Positions 18,630-31,554 of a DNA stretch of 64,000 bases are shown piece by piece (position 1 is the stretch's first letter; each line of letters opens with the position of its first letter). Below the pieces are notes generated by a model, which searched no databases, had not been told where the DNA came from, and saw only the letters and a program-made list of their open reading frames with translations. Both the position numbers and the translations under genes were made by a program. Origin of the DNA: Physcomitrium patens (lineage: Eukaryota > Streptophyta > Bryopsida > Funariales > Funariaceae); NCBI RefSeq assembly GCF_000002425.4, contig NC_037273.1:12887129-12951128 (forward strand), read 5' to 3'.

Positions 18630-19795
18630 TGTATTGTAAAAAACTATATTAATTAAAAAAATAAAAAGAATATATTATTATATATATTTATAATAAAAAA
18701 TAAAGAAAAGAAAGAAATTAGTTAAAGTTGTAAAAAAGAAAAATGATATCATAGTCATAACCATAAATATTTATCACCATGACCTTCACTCTGGATGAAG
18801 CTTTGCTTAAAAGAGATGTTCTATTGTTTGGCATAGAATATACTATCTTGTCTTATTTAGACTCCTCTTATCTTGCTTAGTTTTTGTTTAATTTTTTAGA
18901 ATTAGATCTTCTTATAATTTGTAGTTAAAATAGATATATAAAGTCATGGAATTTTTTTTTAGTAATTTTACTTATTATTAGTTGTAAGAAATATCTAATT
19001 TGGATTAGAGAGGCTTGTTTGTACTCATTTTATTAAAAATTGTAAAATAGTGAAGTAGAAATAAAGAGCCTCAAATTTTCTTAAATCAATCCATTAATTT
19101 TTTGAATTATAAGATGAAATTTTTTGTATAAGTGCATCTTGTTATAAACTCTTTAAAAATCTAAGGTTTTCTATAATCTAAATTTAAATTAATTTTTAGA
19201 GATTTTTTTAGTAAATGAGGATCTATAGTCACAATAATTTGAAAATCTCAACTTCAATGAGACAATTCTTATGGCTGAAAACTCTACTTGCTACAAAATT
19301 TATTAAAATTAAGGCATCTTGAAGCTAACTTTCCATCAAGCTAAAGATCATTGAAATTCAATAATAAAGACGTTAGAGCCGCCATTTGAGTGAAAAGAGA
19401 CTATTTGTAGCTGCAAACAAGTTTTCATCTACTTTATAGAGATGTTTTTATTCAATTTTATTTGCAATAATTCATCTAGTCTTCTATAAAAGTATGTTTC
19501 AATCTTATGCTCAATATTATGATCAATTTTGTACTTGGTTAATTAATTGCAATAAAGACTTAAAGTTTCTTAAAGCTAAACATACTAATTATAATAGTGA
19601 TGATCATATATTGATGAAGTTTAAGATGCTATGAATTATATTTGCTACTCATTCTAATTACTATTCACTTCAAAAGTTGCTAATAGATCTTATTAGCTAT
19701 TGATAATATTCTATTCCAATGCAAAAAAAAAAAACCACATTATTATTTAATAATTATTTGAGCATTTATAGTTGCATTCAAATAAAAATTTATTA
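18630..19795. other. Unexplained AT-rich insertion inside element G
   Basis: This stretch separates the G polypurine region from the G accessory-ORF remnant and has no counterpart in the inner element. A segment about 18950-19080 (TTGGATTAGAGAGGC, TTGTACTCATTTTATT, AATAAAGAGCC) looks like the R-U5 of an LTR, but I cannot define ends. No ORF is supported. Confidence 0.3.
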
Positions 19796-22700
19796 CATCA
19801 TTAGGAAAAATTTCTACCTCCAATAAATCACCAAACATTGGAGGTCTCTTCTAAGGTCATGATACCAAATGCACTATATTTTTTCATTTGTTCAAAGAAG
19901 AAGATGTTGTTTTTGAAAGTCTTTATTTCAATTATGTCACCTTAAAGGTTGTAAAAATCATATTGCTTTATTTGATAAGTCATCAAATGATAGTTTAAAA
20001 GTTCAATTTGTTGATTGTAGATTTATCATCTTATTAGCATCAAAAAATAAATAAAATTCACAATGAAAGATAGAAGTTAGAATACAATCTCTAATAAATA
20101 TCCTTTATTTTATAGCAAGAAATTGCTTAACTTTTTATCTTTATTTTTATAGATATCATTGATAAAAAGTTTTAATCTTCTCTATTATATTTGTAAGATT
20201 CTTTGTTGGCTTCTATATACATTCATTAATATCATATTTGTACTAATGAATAAAATATTCTAACTTATTTTGGCATTTTCTTGAGTCTAAGACTTCTTCC
20301 ATTTCAAACTCTTGAATATTATTTACTTCTAAAAGAAGCAATGGTATTTGTCTTTTTTTCAAGATATTCATTGTCTTATATACCTCAAGAAAAAATATAT
20401 GAAATTAAAGATGGATTTTTATAGACTTTGGTAGATGTACTCAATATGCAATCAGATTGATTAATTTACATATAAGAAATAGTCCAAGTCTATAATAATT
20501 CAATTTTTCATAAGGGCAAATAATCTTGATATTATGACAAAGTAATCATATCTTATTTCCAATGTGAAATTGAGGTTGTTCTTTGCATCTCCATTGAACT
20601 TTTGTTATTCTTAAATTTCTTTTAGATGTGCCTTCAATATTGTATCTAGCTTAGATAAAAAATTTGTTAAATCTTTTGTTGTAGGATTATCAACTTTTAA
20701 AAATTCAAAAGCATCAAGTTGTAGATTATAATCATAATTAGTAAAGAAAGATGTTAATTGAATAGAAAAATATATTATATTATTACAAGAAAAATCTGCC
20801 AATGGCAAAATAGTTGTTCAATCATCTTATTTCAAAAAACTAATATATCTCAAATACTACTTCAAAATTTGATTTACACACTTTATTTGTTCTTTAATTT
20901 GAAGATAATAATATAAGATAGTTTTATGTCTACTTTTAGAATTTTTAAAAGTATTTTTTAAAACCTTGACACAAATTGAATCACCTTATTTGATATAATT
21001 TTCTTAGACAATCTATAATAACAATAGATTCTATTAAAAAAAATACTCAATTATATTTTTACTTATAATAGATTTTATATATGGTATAAAATAATCGACT
21101 TTAATAAAAAAAAAATACTATCATATATATAAAATCATAAGAATTTGAGATTCAAAAATCCACCTTAAAATCCTTAAAAATAGAAGACCATAGATATTTT
21201 GAAATAAGTATTGGCTGTAAAATTTTGTAAAGTCAATGACAAAGAGTTTTTGATCTTGAATAAATATCACTTAATTATAAAAAAATCTTTGATTTTTTTT
21301 CTATATTTGAGGTTTCAAAAAACCTTTGAATATTAATTCTAAAGTTTTATTATATCCAAAATATCCTACTACTTGGAAAATATGATTAGTTAGGAAAATA
21401 AGTAATTGTGCTTTATCTTTTGGAACATATAAATAATCCTTGAAATAGAATAGATTGTTTTTAAATTTGAACTTAGAAGTATCATGAAATTTTGGTGAAT
21501 TTTTTTTAATATTAAAAATAAAAAAATCAAATAATATACTTGATCTAACTTACTTTAAAAAAATTAAATCAATAGTTAATATTAATTTCATTGCTCAAAA
21601 ATAAAAATAATCTAGCTTTAAGAAAATTATTTGATATTAATTAAAAGCTACATCTCTTTTTTTTTTATGCAAGACAAGATTGTCTAAAAAACAAATTGAC
21701 AAATATTGTTGTTTTCTTGATTGATAAGTAATCTTGAATTCAAATCTTGATAAAGACATGTTCCTATAAGCTTGGTAATAATTCAAAATACTTGCTAAAA
21801 TAAAAATACTAGAGGTTCTTGTGATCTATATATATATAATGATTATATTAGAAGAATCTTCTAATTAATAATACTATTCTTAAAATAAATCCTCAATTAT
21901 AAGAAGTTTTCTATTGTGGATCTTGTAATTGATCTTAGCTACTAAAACTTTTCTTGAATAAAAAGCTAGTAAGTGAAGTTTATTATCTATTCCTATATCT
22001 ATCATAATGGCACTCAAAACAAAGTCTAATGTATTTTTTTCCTTAAAAAATGGCTTAGAAAAGATAATGTAATATAAAATTAGTGTAAAAGCAAAGATTA
22101 TCTTTAAAGCTTTAAATATTACTTTTGCTTATTTATTCTATTGAAGTTTTTCTTTATAAGTCAAATATTTAAGTAAAGCTACAACTTGAAAGAAGTTCTT
22201 GATGAAGATCCATTAATAATTGGCAAATTTCAAATAATATTAAATATTTTTTTATTATTTTAAAATCTTCTAATCTGTAATAATTTAAATTTTTTTTAGA
22301 ATCCATCACAAGTCAATCATTTGAAATGACGTATCTTAAGAAGTCAACTTAAGTAATGTAAAATAAATATTTTTTTATCTTAGCATAGAACCTTGCATCT
22401 TGTAGTTTTTGTATTAAAAAACAACATGAACTTTATATTTTTTATATTCTTAGAATATATTACAATGTTATCTAAATAATAGAAAAACAAAATAGTCTAA
22501 AAATCCTTAAAAAATATCATTCATTAAATGTTGAAAAGTTGTTGATGCATTTGTAAGTCCCAAAGATATGACATTGTATTAAAAATATCCATACTTAGTT
22601 TAGAATGTGGTATTTTATTCATATTCTTCTTTGATATATACTAGATTGTATGTGTTTTAATGATCCATTTATGTATAGTTCTTAGCTTGATTCAATTGAT

Positions 22701-23465
22701 CAAAAAAATTAGATATCAAAAGCACAAAATACCTATTCTTGATGGTGATCTTATTGAGTCCTCAATAGTTAATATACATCTGCAATGATCCATCTTTTTT
22801 CTTCACAAATAAGATTAGAGCACTTGTTAGAGATTTGGAATGGTATATAAAATTCTTGGCCAAATTCTTTGAATATATTTATTGAATTTAGCACATATAT
22901 TTTGTAATAAAATCTAGGTTGGTCGAAATGGTGGTTGAGCTTACTTTTAAAGATCAATTGAATAATTATAGAAAAAATGTTTTAAAAAAATATCTATATT
23001 TTTTTTCAAAAATATCTTGAAAATCTTAATACTATCTTCGAATACTATTTAAAATCTTTCTATCATTAGAAATATGTATAGCACAAATAAAACAAGATAA
23101 CTATTATTTTACAACATACAAGGAAGTTCTTACACCTATAAATATGGATTTGGTTTCACTAGACTTAAGACTTTCTATTTGATTAGTAACAGTCTTAATT
23201 ATACTCTCAAAAAAATCAAGACTACAAGAAATCCAATCTATTTGAAGATTATATTTTTTTAACCTCAATAAACTTAAAATTATTAAATTAAAGTAAGATC
23301 TAATAATATTAAAAATTGCAAGGCCATTATGAACATTAATTATTACTCTTATAGTAAAGATTTCATAAGTAATATCTCTAGAAGATAATAAACAACCATT
23401 TATAACTTCTACATGAATAAATTTAGTTTTTTTTACAAAAAATATGCTCAATCAGAGATTAAAAA
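19796..23465 (-). pseudogene. Decayed chromovirus G: accessory ORF and pol
   Basis: Reverse-strand remnants in the order of the inner element. Accessory-ORF debris is at 19796-20050. Chromodomain/integrase end is at 20270-20600, integrase at about 20600-21480 (open piece 20611-20808 with MPLADFSCNN), RNaseH at about 21700-22150, RT at about 22200-22960, and the post-protease segment at 23104-23451 (HVEVINGCLLSS, ILSLLRLKKYN). Stops and AT drift are dense throughout. The protease catalytic motif is absent. Confidence 0.7.
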
Positions 23466-23497
23466 TATATCACATTCATTTGCATATCCTCTACTTC

Positions 23498-23533
<36 letters not shown>

Positions 23534-24165
23534 GAAGATGGTCATTCTATTGAATGGAAATAATATTAAGACCAACTTATACAACTTTCCAATCAAAATT
23601 CAAAAAGTCAATTGTCACACTTTACAACAAAGTCAATTATTTGACTCAATATTTAAAGATTAAGTAAATTAAGTATTAATTTTTTATCTCATTATAATCC
23701 ATAAAAAAATTGGCTAATAAGTGTAACATTATCTCACTTTATATTAATTAAAATTTTTCAAAATTATGAAACATATAATATTACAAATCAATTACTTTGT
23801 TGCAAAATATGGATTTTATTTGTTATTATATAAATTGTATCATGTTTTTTATATATATATCAAAAATTTACTAAAAATATTTCTAAATTATCTAATATTA
23901 AATCATATTATTTTAAAAAAATCTTTATAATATAGAATTTTTAAGAAATATACTAATAACTTTCACTTCTAATCTTAGAATTGGATAGCTTTGGAATTGA
24001 AGTTCAATTGCCAATTATACTTTATTGATGAATCCTCAAAATTATAATCTAATACCATCAAAAATTATAGGCTTCCTTCTTCCATCTATATATACCATCT
24101 ACTTAAGAGCTATGAGATGACATTCTATAAAACCTTCAATACATGTCCAATTTGCAAGACATATG
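23466..24165 (-). pseudogene. Decayed gag and 5' LTR stub of G
   Basis: Gag debris (TTTGCATATCCTCTACTTCC at 23480 onward; GGATAGCTTTGGAATTGAAG about 23983) is followed at about 24070 by an LTR fragment (CATCTATATATACCATCTAC, GACATTCTATAAAACC). It stops at 24165, where an inverted copy of 23435-23465 begins. It includes (AT)n at about 23504-23530. Confidence 0.55.
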
Positions 24166-25860
24166 TTTTTAATCTCTGATTGAGCATATTTTTTGTGAAA
24201 AATTTATAAATAGTTATTTATTATATTTTTAAAATATTTTCCATAAAACTATTCTTTTATATGTAATAATTAATAATTAATTAATTCAATAATATTTGAT
24301 AATTTTAAATCGCTTTCAAACCTATTAATTTTATGTATATCATGGCTAAAGGCGTAGAATCATGAATAGATTTGATTTCTTGTTACTTTAGTATTTTTAT
24401 AGCATAATTTAAGATATTTTTTATCTAAATATAATATCATAAGTATAAATTTTTATTAAAAGATGTAAGAATCTTCATGCATGCTGAAAAAAATGGTCAC
24501 TTTTTGCCATTTATGCCACACTAATTTTTTATAATAGAAGGTTTTTAAGTGGCATGTCAACCAATATTAATATTATTAAAGCATTTTTTAGAATAAAAGT
24601 ATAAATATTTTCTTTAAATATTATCCTTATGATTACTCAACTGATCTTCAAAAAGGAGCTCAACTACCATTTTGACCAATCTATAGCTTATATTAAATTA
24701 AATTTGTTGTATTCTAAGAATATATTAACAAAAATTTGATTAAACACTTCATATGTCATTTAAAAACTCTAATTGCACTAGTTATTTTGATTATAAAAAT
24801 AAAAAATAGAAATAAAATAAAAAATCACCATAGATGTATATAGATTATCTAAAATTCAACAAAATCACTATCAAGAATAGGTATTCTTCATGTTTAATAT
24901 TAAGACTCCTAAATTCATTGAATTAAAAAAAGTCCTATATAAAAATATGTCAACAAAGAGCATTCAATGTGGTACATATTAAAACAAAAAAATGAATAGA
25001 AAATTATATTTTAAACCAAATATAGGTATTTTAAATATAATACTATGCCTTTTGGATTCACAAATGCATGTGATTTTATTTGACATCTTATGAATGATAT
25101 TTTTTAAGAAATTTTAGAAGATTTTATTATCTATTATATTAAAAAAACTATTTATTTACTTTAAGAACACAAAAGAGCATAAACTTCATATTTGTCATGT
25201 ATTATAAAAACTTATAAATATAAGAATATATGCCAAAGTAGAAAAGTAAATATTTTATATCACTCAAGTTGATTTTTTATAATATAATATTTTAAATAAT
25301 ATCCTTATGGTTGATTTTATAAAATTTTTTAGCTATCATGCATTAAAAGAATTTAAATACTCTAAAAGATGTATATTTTTTTTTTTTTAGATTTATCAAT
25401 TATTATTTAAGTTTATTAAGAATACTATTCAAAATTTGCCTTAGATGAGGTATTATTATAAATAAAAGTAAATAAAAAACTTCATTTAATAACTATTTTT
25501 TAAAAAAAAATCAATATTCAAGATTAACTTTAAGATTTTGAACAAGAAAATTTTGCAATTATAGATCCATTTCAAAAATAAATTTATTATCTAAAAGTGC
25601 TTTAAGTCTATTATTTGTTTATACAAATTATAAGAATCGCAAATATTTTATGCCAACATATGTTTTGAATTATTACAAAGCTTATTAGAGCATATATTTA
25701 TTAAGAAATAATTTTAAGATCATCTCTTGATCAAGAAAATAATAAGGGTTATCAAATGCCTTTTCAAAATATTCTTATTTTTTATCAAAAGAAAAAAATA
25801 TAGCTTTTAATTATCTGAAAACTAATCATTTTATGTAATAGCAAATTCATCTTTAAATAA
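24166..25860 (+). pseudogene. Decayed + strand pol copy (PR tail, RT, RNaseH), head-to-head with G
   Basis: Sense-strand debris of the same family. A PR-tail region at about 24166-24400 is recognisable as the mirror of 23100-23465. PYDYSTDLQKGAQLPF-like coding is about 24630-24690. RT with ATGCCTTTTGGATTCACAAATG is about 25046. RNaseH end lies about 25640-25830. It is AT-drifted with many stops. Together with G it makes a long inverted arrangement. Confidence 0.6.
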
Positions 25861-25905
25861 GAAATGAATATTAATTATTAATTTAATATTTTTTAAACAC
25901 ATTAT

Positions 25906-26687
25906 TGTATTATAACACAACTATATGATAAAAATATAATCAAAAATAAATTTTTAACTAATATATAATTATCTTGGTTCAATAATAATTCAAGTTATTT
26001 ATACATGGCTTTTATAAAAGCCTCTTGGTTTATTTTTTTGTCTTAATAGTTAGTAAATTAAAGGTTGGTTAATAATTTTACCTTTTAGGCTATAGAAACC
26101 CTTTTATTATAATAGAAAGACCATAAATTAGTAAAATCAAGTTAAAAGAAGTAAATAATTAGTATGGTTGATACTACAATTAAGTTAAGGATAGGATTGG
26201 GCTAAAAAATCCCTAGAATAGGTTAGATTAATATCTACGGGATTGACCGTTTGTGAGACAAGGTCAAAATCAGACCTCCAATTACTAAAATGACCGCCAA
26301 GGACAAAATAGGGAGACATTTGAAGATTGGAAAATAGAGTTGGAGAGCTAGCTTTGAACTTCTTTTAAAATTGTAAGGCTTATTTTTACAAGATTTGATT
26401 TGACTTTGCAATTATTGTTCAAAGTCAGGATTTGTATTAGTGATTTGGAATTTATGCAATACAATTAGAGCTAGCACTCTTAGCTAGTTTCTAAATTTGA
26501 TGTCACATCTATAGTTCAAAATTCTACAGTGTTTGGTTAACTAAGTATGCTAAGTGTATGTAAAATTTTGTAATAATCTAACATTGCAATTGAGAGATAT
26601 TTAGATTTCTATACAAGAAGGTATCGAAAGTTGGCACTTTAGAATTAGATAGGATTTTGATAATATCTAAAGATATATCACTCGGAT
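25906..26687 (+). repeat. LTR-A copy 3, left part
   Basis: It aligns with 2262-2990 (AAAGCCTCTTGGTTTATTTT, CTTTTAGGCTATAGAAACC, GGTTGATACT, AAAAATCCCTAGAATAGG). It is interrupted at the CGGAT target site by the Tat-like element and resumes at 33050. Confidence 0.75.
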
Positions 26688-27703
26688 TGTAGAATAAGTA
26701 GTTATTTTCAGAATGTAGATACTTAGTGTATAGTGTAAACAGAGATAGATAACTGCTGAAAAGGTGGTTCAGCAAGTAGAATGGATGAATAGTCAGGAAA
26801 AGTAGTTATCATCTGTAGTATAGGAGTTGGTATCTCGAGGTAGTATAAGGAGGATGGGAGAGGGGAAGAAAATGCCAGACTGAGATAGTGCTGAGCCGAG
26901 GACGAGACTGCGATAGTGTTGAGCCGAGGACAAGATTGCGATAGTGTGAGCCGAGGGCCAGATTGCGAGAGTCGTGAGCCGAGGGCCAGACTATGAAAGT
27001 CGTAAGCCAAGGGCCAGACTGTGAGAGTCGTGAGCCGAGGGCCAGACTGCGATAGTGTGAGTCGAGGGCCAAACTGTGAGAGTCGTAAGCCGAGGGCGAG
27101 ACTGTGAGAGTCGTAAGTCGAGGGCCAGACTATGAGAGTTGTGAGCCGAGGTAAGTTTGGTGCTACCTCTTTTCTTTTGTTTGTTATTTTCTTTGAATAA
27201 GAGGATTGAAAGTTTTTGAATATTGTGAAGTGAATTATGGAATAGAAATGTGATTGGTATTATTTGAGAAGAAGAAAGATTGAATGCTGAAATCTGATTG
27301 TAGTTCAGCAGAGAGAATGAGTCTGTGTTTGTGTGAAACATTGTAATATGAATGGCAGTTTTGTGTGAAGAATTCCAGTGATTGGAACGAGGGTAATTGT
27401 GTGCTGAAAGCTGTGAGGGCGCAGTATTACAGTTGGAGATTATGAAGGTGAATATATTGGTAGAAATAGCAGTTATTGGTATGACTGAATTGCTATAAGG
27501 AAGAGACCGATAAGGTGAAGGAGGAGATTATAGTTTCCTTGTGTGTTCAGATATTCGAAATAGAGACGATACATTCAAGAGGTAATTGATTATGTGACCT
27601 TAACATGAACGCTTAAGCAACTAGTCATTCCTTGTATTTGAATCCCCCTATACGGATTTATGCTGAGAGGTTTCTTCCAGAATAAGTAAAACGAGCAATC
27701 ACA
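26688..27703 (+). repeat. 5' LTR of Tat-like element
   Basis: It is 1016 bp, starting TGTAGAATAAGTAG and ending GCAATCACA. It contains a ten-unit tandem array (26874-27151), the main source of its 141-bp length excess over the 3' LTR. Confidence 0.9.
26874..27151 (+). repeat. 27/28-bp tandem array, 10 units, in 5' LTR
   Basis: Units of the type GCCAGACTGTGAGAGTCGTG plus AGCCGAGG: eight of 28 bp and two of 27 bp, totalling 278 bp. The unit alternates between CGATAGTGTGAG and GAGAGTCGTGAG variants. The matching 3' LTR array (32361-32498) has five units. Confidence 0.9.
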
Positions 27704-27706
27704 TTT

Positions 27707-27724
27707 TGGTGCCACTGCCGGGGA
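27707..27724 (+). other. tRNA-type primer-binding site of Tat-like element
   Basis: TGGTGCCACTGCCGGGGA begins 3 nt after the LTR. It differs at a few positions from the TGGCGCCGTTGCCGGGGA site, complementary to the tRNA-Asp 3' end, known from Athila/Tat elements. The contrast with the chromoviruses, which lack such a site, is notable. Confidence 0.8.
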
Positions 27725-27963
27725 GTGATAATAACTTTGAGTGTTAAGAATTAATTACCAAATATGTAAAAAAATTGACAATGGAAGATGATTTCAGTAG
27801 TATTTGAAGAAAGAGTATAGTTATTAAGAATGAGAATTTAACAGCAAAGAGAATAAAGCAATCAAAGAAAAGAACAGAGAAATCACAAGCAAGAAATTTG
27901 TTATATAATGAGTGAGGTCACAAATTAAAAAAGAAGCATCAATAAAGTTGGATTAAGCCGTGG

Positions 27964-30900
27964 TTGCATGCTTGTCGACATATTCGATCGCACCCAGAAG
28001 ACGATCGACCTCTAATATTTCAGAAGTACATACCGTTAAAGAAATCACCAAGAGCATCTTTAATGACGTCCGGAGGACCAGCAGTTTCGATTGCAGTTCA
28101 AATGGGTGCAGTGGGCGATCGAACGACTAGCATCGCACCATTATCTACTTTTCAAAATTTGCCAGGTGTAGATCCAGATCAACATTTGTCTCAATTCTTC
28201 ATGGCATGTATAGCCAATAATAGAAGAACAGAAGACATTTGGCTGAGATGGCTGCCAGCAACATTGAAAGACACAACGTTTGAGTGGTATAACTGCCAAC
28301 CTGTGGAACAATTTATCAATTGGGAGGCATTAAAAAATACATTTTTAGCCCATTTTTGATCAATTGGTTTTAAAGAACGTCTTAGAGAAAAATTAATGAA
28401 CAGCAGAATGGTACGAGGGCAAGTGGTACAGTCATATTATGGTCATGTAGCGGATATACTTTGAAAATGGCCAAATAACCAAATACCGAAATCATTTGTG
28501 TTGTCTATATTGGTTAATGGGCTACACCCACCAAAATTGAAAATGTTTGTAAAGGAGGCTCAATCAGCCACTATTGCATCATCTCTTGAACGTGCAAAAG
28601 TTTGGGAAGAATGTCACTATGACCAAAACTTAACAGTTGGAGCCACGATGATTCCATCTCAAGGAGGTTATCAAATGACAAATTGAAATGACGCATCGAG
28701 AAGTTATCTGGGAAGAAATGATTATGGTACAATTCCACAGGGAATAGTGGATGCCGTTCCATTGCAAGCTGTACCACCATCATCATCACACCCGTATGCG
28801 CCTTATTTCACATATCACAAATCAATACCTACAAAAGAATTGCCAAATGCATTGGTATCAAGGAATCCCAATGAGTCATTGCTGTTAACATTGACAAAAA
28901 AAATGGACGAATTGGCTATGAATCTGGCCAAGGATAAAGAAAAAAGGCATAAACCAACCAATATGTGTCCCAATGTCTGGTGCAGCAATTGTAAGGGGCA
29001 AGGTCATTTAGTAACAGAATATCCTTCACCACCCCAAATGACTATACAATATACCTTTTGCGGAGGCAAGCATATTACCACCAACTGTTGGAATTTACGG
29101 AAGCAACAACAACTCAGTAACCAGATAATGACTCAACCAACTTTGTGGGATGTCAATCAAGTACAGATAAATAATAGATTTGGCTAGAATAAAAATCGAG
29201 CGAATAAGTAAAACGGGAATTATTCTAATTTCGTCAACTCTGAATTTCACTAACAAGGTGTATCCAATAGTCACGGATTGGCAATGAATCAACCAAGATA
29301 CCATCAATATCCACCCATAACGAAGCCAATGCTAGACTCTACAGTAACAATGGGTCAACCAAGATCCTTTACTCATCCGACATGGAACAGACCTAGTCGT
29401 TATATATCAGTAGAGACATCCATTACCCCTGAAGGAGTTGGCAGGAGTCCACTTTGTTGTTATCGTTGCAGAAAAATTGATCATTATGCCAATGAATGTC
29501 CTAATCCAAGGGCCAATGATGACTATGCTCTAATATGTGGAAATTGTAAGCAGTCTAGGTATACTTATCAACAGTGCAATGCACCCTTTAATTATAATAA
29601 CCGGGACCAACAAATACAAACAAGCCAGCCGGCGGAGGACAAAGGCCCTGTTCAACGAGACTCACCAATACATCGTGTCGAGGAGGTGAACATAGTGCTT
29701 ACCAAAGGCCAACAAAAAGACAAGAATCCAATTCATGATATGGATGAACCAATTACAGAAGAGTAAGTAGCACCGTCCACATGACTAAACGAACTAATAT
29801 CAGTATTAGGACGTATCTCAATATTGAGACCTCAACAAACTAAGGAATCTAATTTGGTCCCACGTGCCAATTTGTCGAGACCATCAAGATTGATTCTAAC
29901 TGACCAAGTACCAATACCTGTACAGTCCAATAAAAGATCTTACGCATTAAAGGAACCTTTAGTGGTAGACAAGTTGGCAAAGTTATCAACGACAATCCAA
30001 ATCGCCAGGAAGGAATTGCTGTCGAATGGAGTAAAATCGAAACCAATGAAATGTAAAAGAGCGTTGGAAATTAGTCTCAATATGGAATCCTACAACATTC
30101 TCAAGGATTTGGATGTTATTCAACCTTTAATTATAATGAAGCAACTTTTGGCTATAGCACTGGAGTGTCGATCTACATTGAATTCAATGTTAATATGACG
30201 AAGATCTTGCACTAAAGAAATTCATGAAGTTAGCTTAAACCCAGATCCAGGAGCACCAACAATCAATGTATCAATCGATGGCATTTTAATTCCAGGGGTA
30301 GAAGTCGATGGTGGCTCTAGTGTGAATTTAATGAATGCAGATATAATGGAGGATTTGGATCTAAAGCAATTGCTACCTACAACATTGGTATTACGAATGG
30401 CAGATCATAGCCGGGTTAAACCAATGGGTATCTTATGGAGTGTTCAAACTATGATTGCCGGTATTCCATATGAAATCGACTATATCGTCTTTCGATTACA
30501 ATGTTTGATTTTATCATATCTAATTTTATTAAGACAACTTTGGCTTTATCAAGTAAAAGCCAAGAATGATTGGGGTTGAGGTACTTTGACAATTGACAAG
30601 GGCAAAGACAAAATGGTATTACAAATGTACTCAGTACACTATCACGGGGAGTCTCAATTGCCAGCATCTGAATTAACGTCGGACGATGAGCTTAGCTTCG
30701 ATGACGACGCAGTAGCACTAATTACGGAGGCGCCCGTGGAGGCAGCATTATACCCTGGAGTGATATACCAATGTGGAGGTCCAGGGGAATATTTGATATA
30801 GCCGACGGACTCGGAAAACTCGGATTATGTTAGTACTGATTGGATGACCAAGTATAATGTGCACCATGTTAGTGCCCTCGACACAGGATTCAGTACTTCA

Positions 30901-31554
30901 TACATGTCAAACTTACCGACTGACTTTAAACCAGCGCGGAGATTGAAACAGAATATCGCCATTGCACCTTTATGTCAAACTATCAACTTGGCGACCACAG
31001 TAGAACCTTGGACAATTAAGGTCTACAAAGGTATTAAGGAACAAGAGTTGACCTATTGGACTGAATTTTTCTTGCATCATAAATCTGCTTTTGCTTGGAC
31101 TTATAATGATTTAAAAGGTATTCCCGCTGAAGTTTGTGAGCATCATATCATTTTAGAGGAGAACGCTAAACCGGTACAACAGAGGCAATACCGGCTTAAT
31201 CCAAAATATTTCCTTTTAGTGAAAGAGGAATTGGATAAACTTCTTGATGTGGATTTTATTTATCCTATTCCGCATAGTGCATGGGTGTCGTCAATCGTGA
31301 GGGTACGGAAAAAGAATGGGAAAATCCAAATTTGTCAAGATTTCTGGAAACTTAATGTGGCCACCAAGAAAGATAACTTCTCATTACCTTTCACGGACAG
31401 TATGGATAACAAATTGGTATTATCACCTAGTAGTAAAAGAATAGGAGTAGGGCACCAATTAAAGTCATTTTGTGGTGTTGTTTTGGGTTGGCTGGAGTGC
31501 CATTTTCTTGTATTTCTTGTATTTTTGAGAGTAGTAGTTCTAGTTAAGAGTTAA
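27964..31554 (+). pseudogene. gag-pro-(partial RT) of Tat-like element
   Basis: The open pieces at 27964, 28498, 28747, 29278, 29824, 30322, 30586 and 30844 all share one frame and are separated only by in-frame stops. Gag capsid region: 27964-28690 (RWLPATLKDTTFEWYNCQ). Three to four knuckle-like motifs: WCSNCKGQGHLVTEY (last Cys lost), TFCGGKHITTNC, CYRCRKIDHYANEC (complete CCHC), ICGNCKQ. Protease: VEVDGGSSVNLM about 30300. RT start: IPHSAWVSSIVRVRKKNGKIQICQDFWKLN about 31270-31350, ending soon after LPFTDSM. RT lacks its YxDD motif. No intact ORF remains. Confidence 0.8.

Noticed and set aside
26874-27151. CRISPR-like or satellite array
   Set aside because: Units are contiguous with no spacers, lie within both LTRs of an element, and the genome is eukaryotic.
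26723-27341. Overlapping reverse-strand frames with repeated SLALGSRLSQS-type units
   Set aside because: They are generated by the 27/28-bp tandem array in the Tat-like LTR and change with unit length, so are not a protein repeat under selection.
27707-27724. Self-priming in the Tat-like element as well
   Set aside because: This element has a recognisable tRNA-type primer site next to the LTR. I found no matching 5' RNA segment in its LTR.
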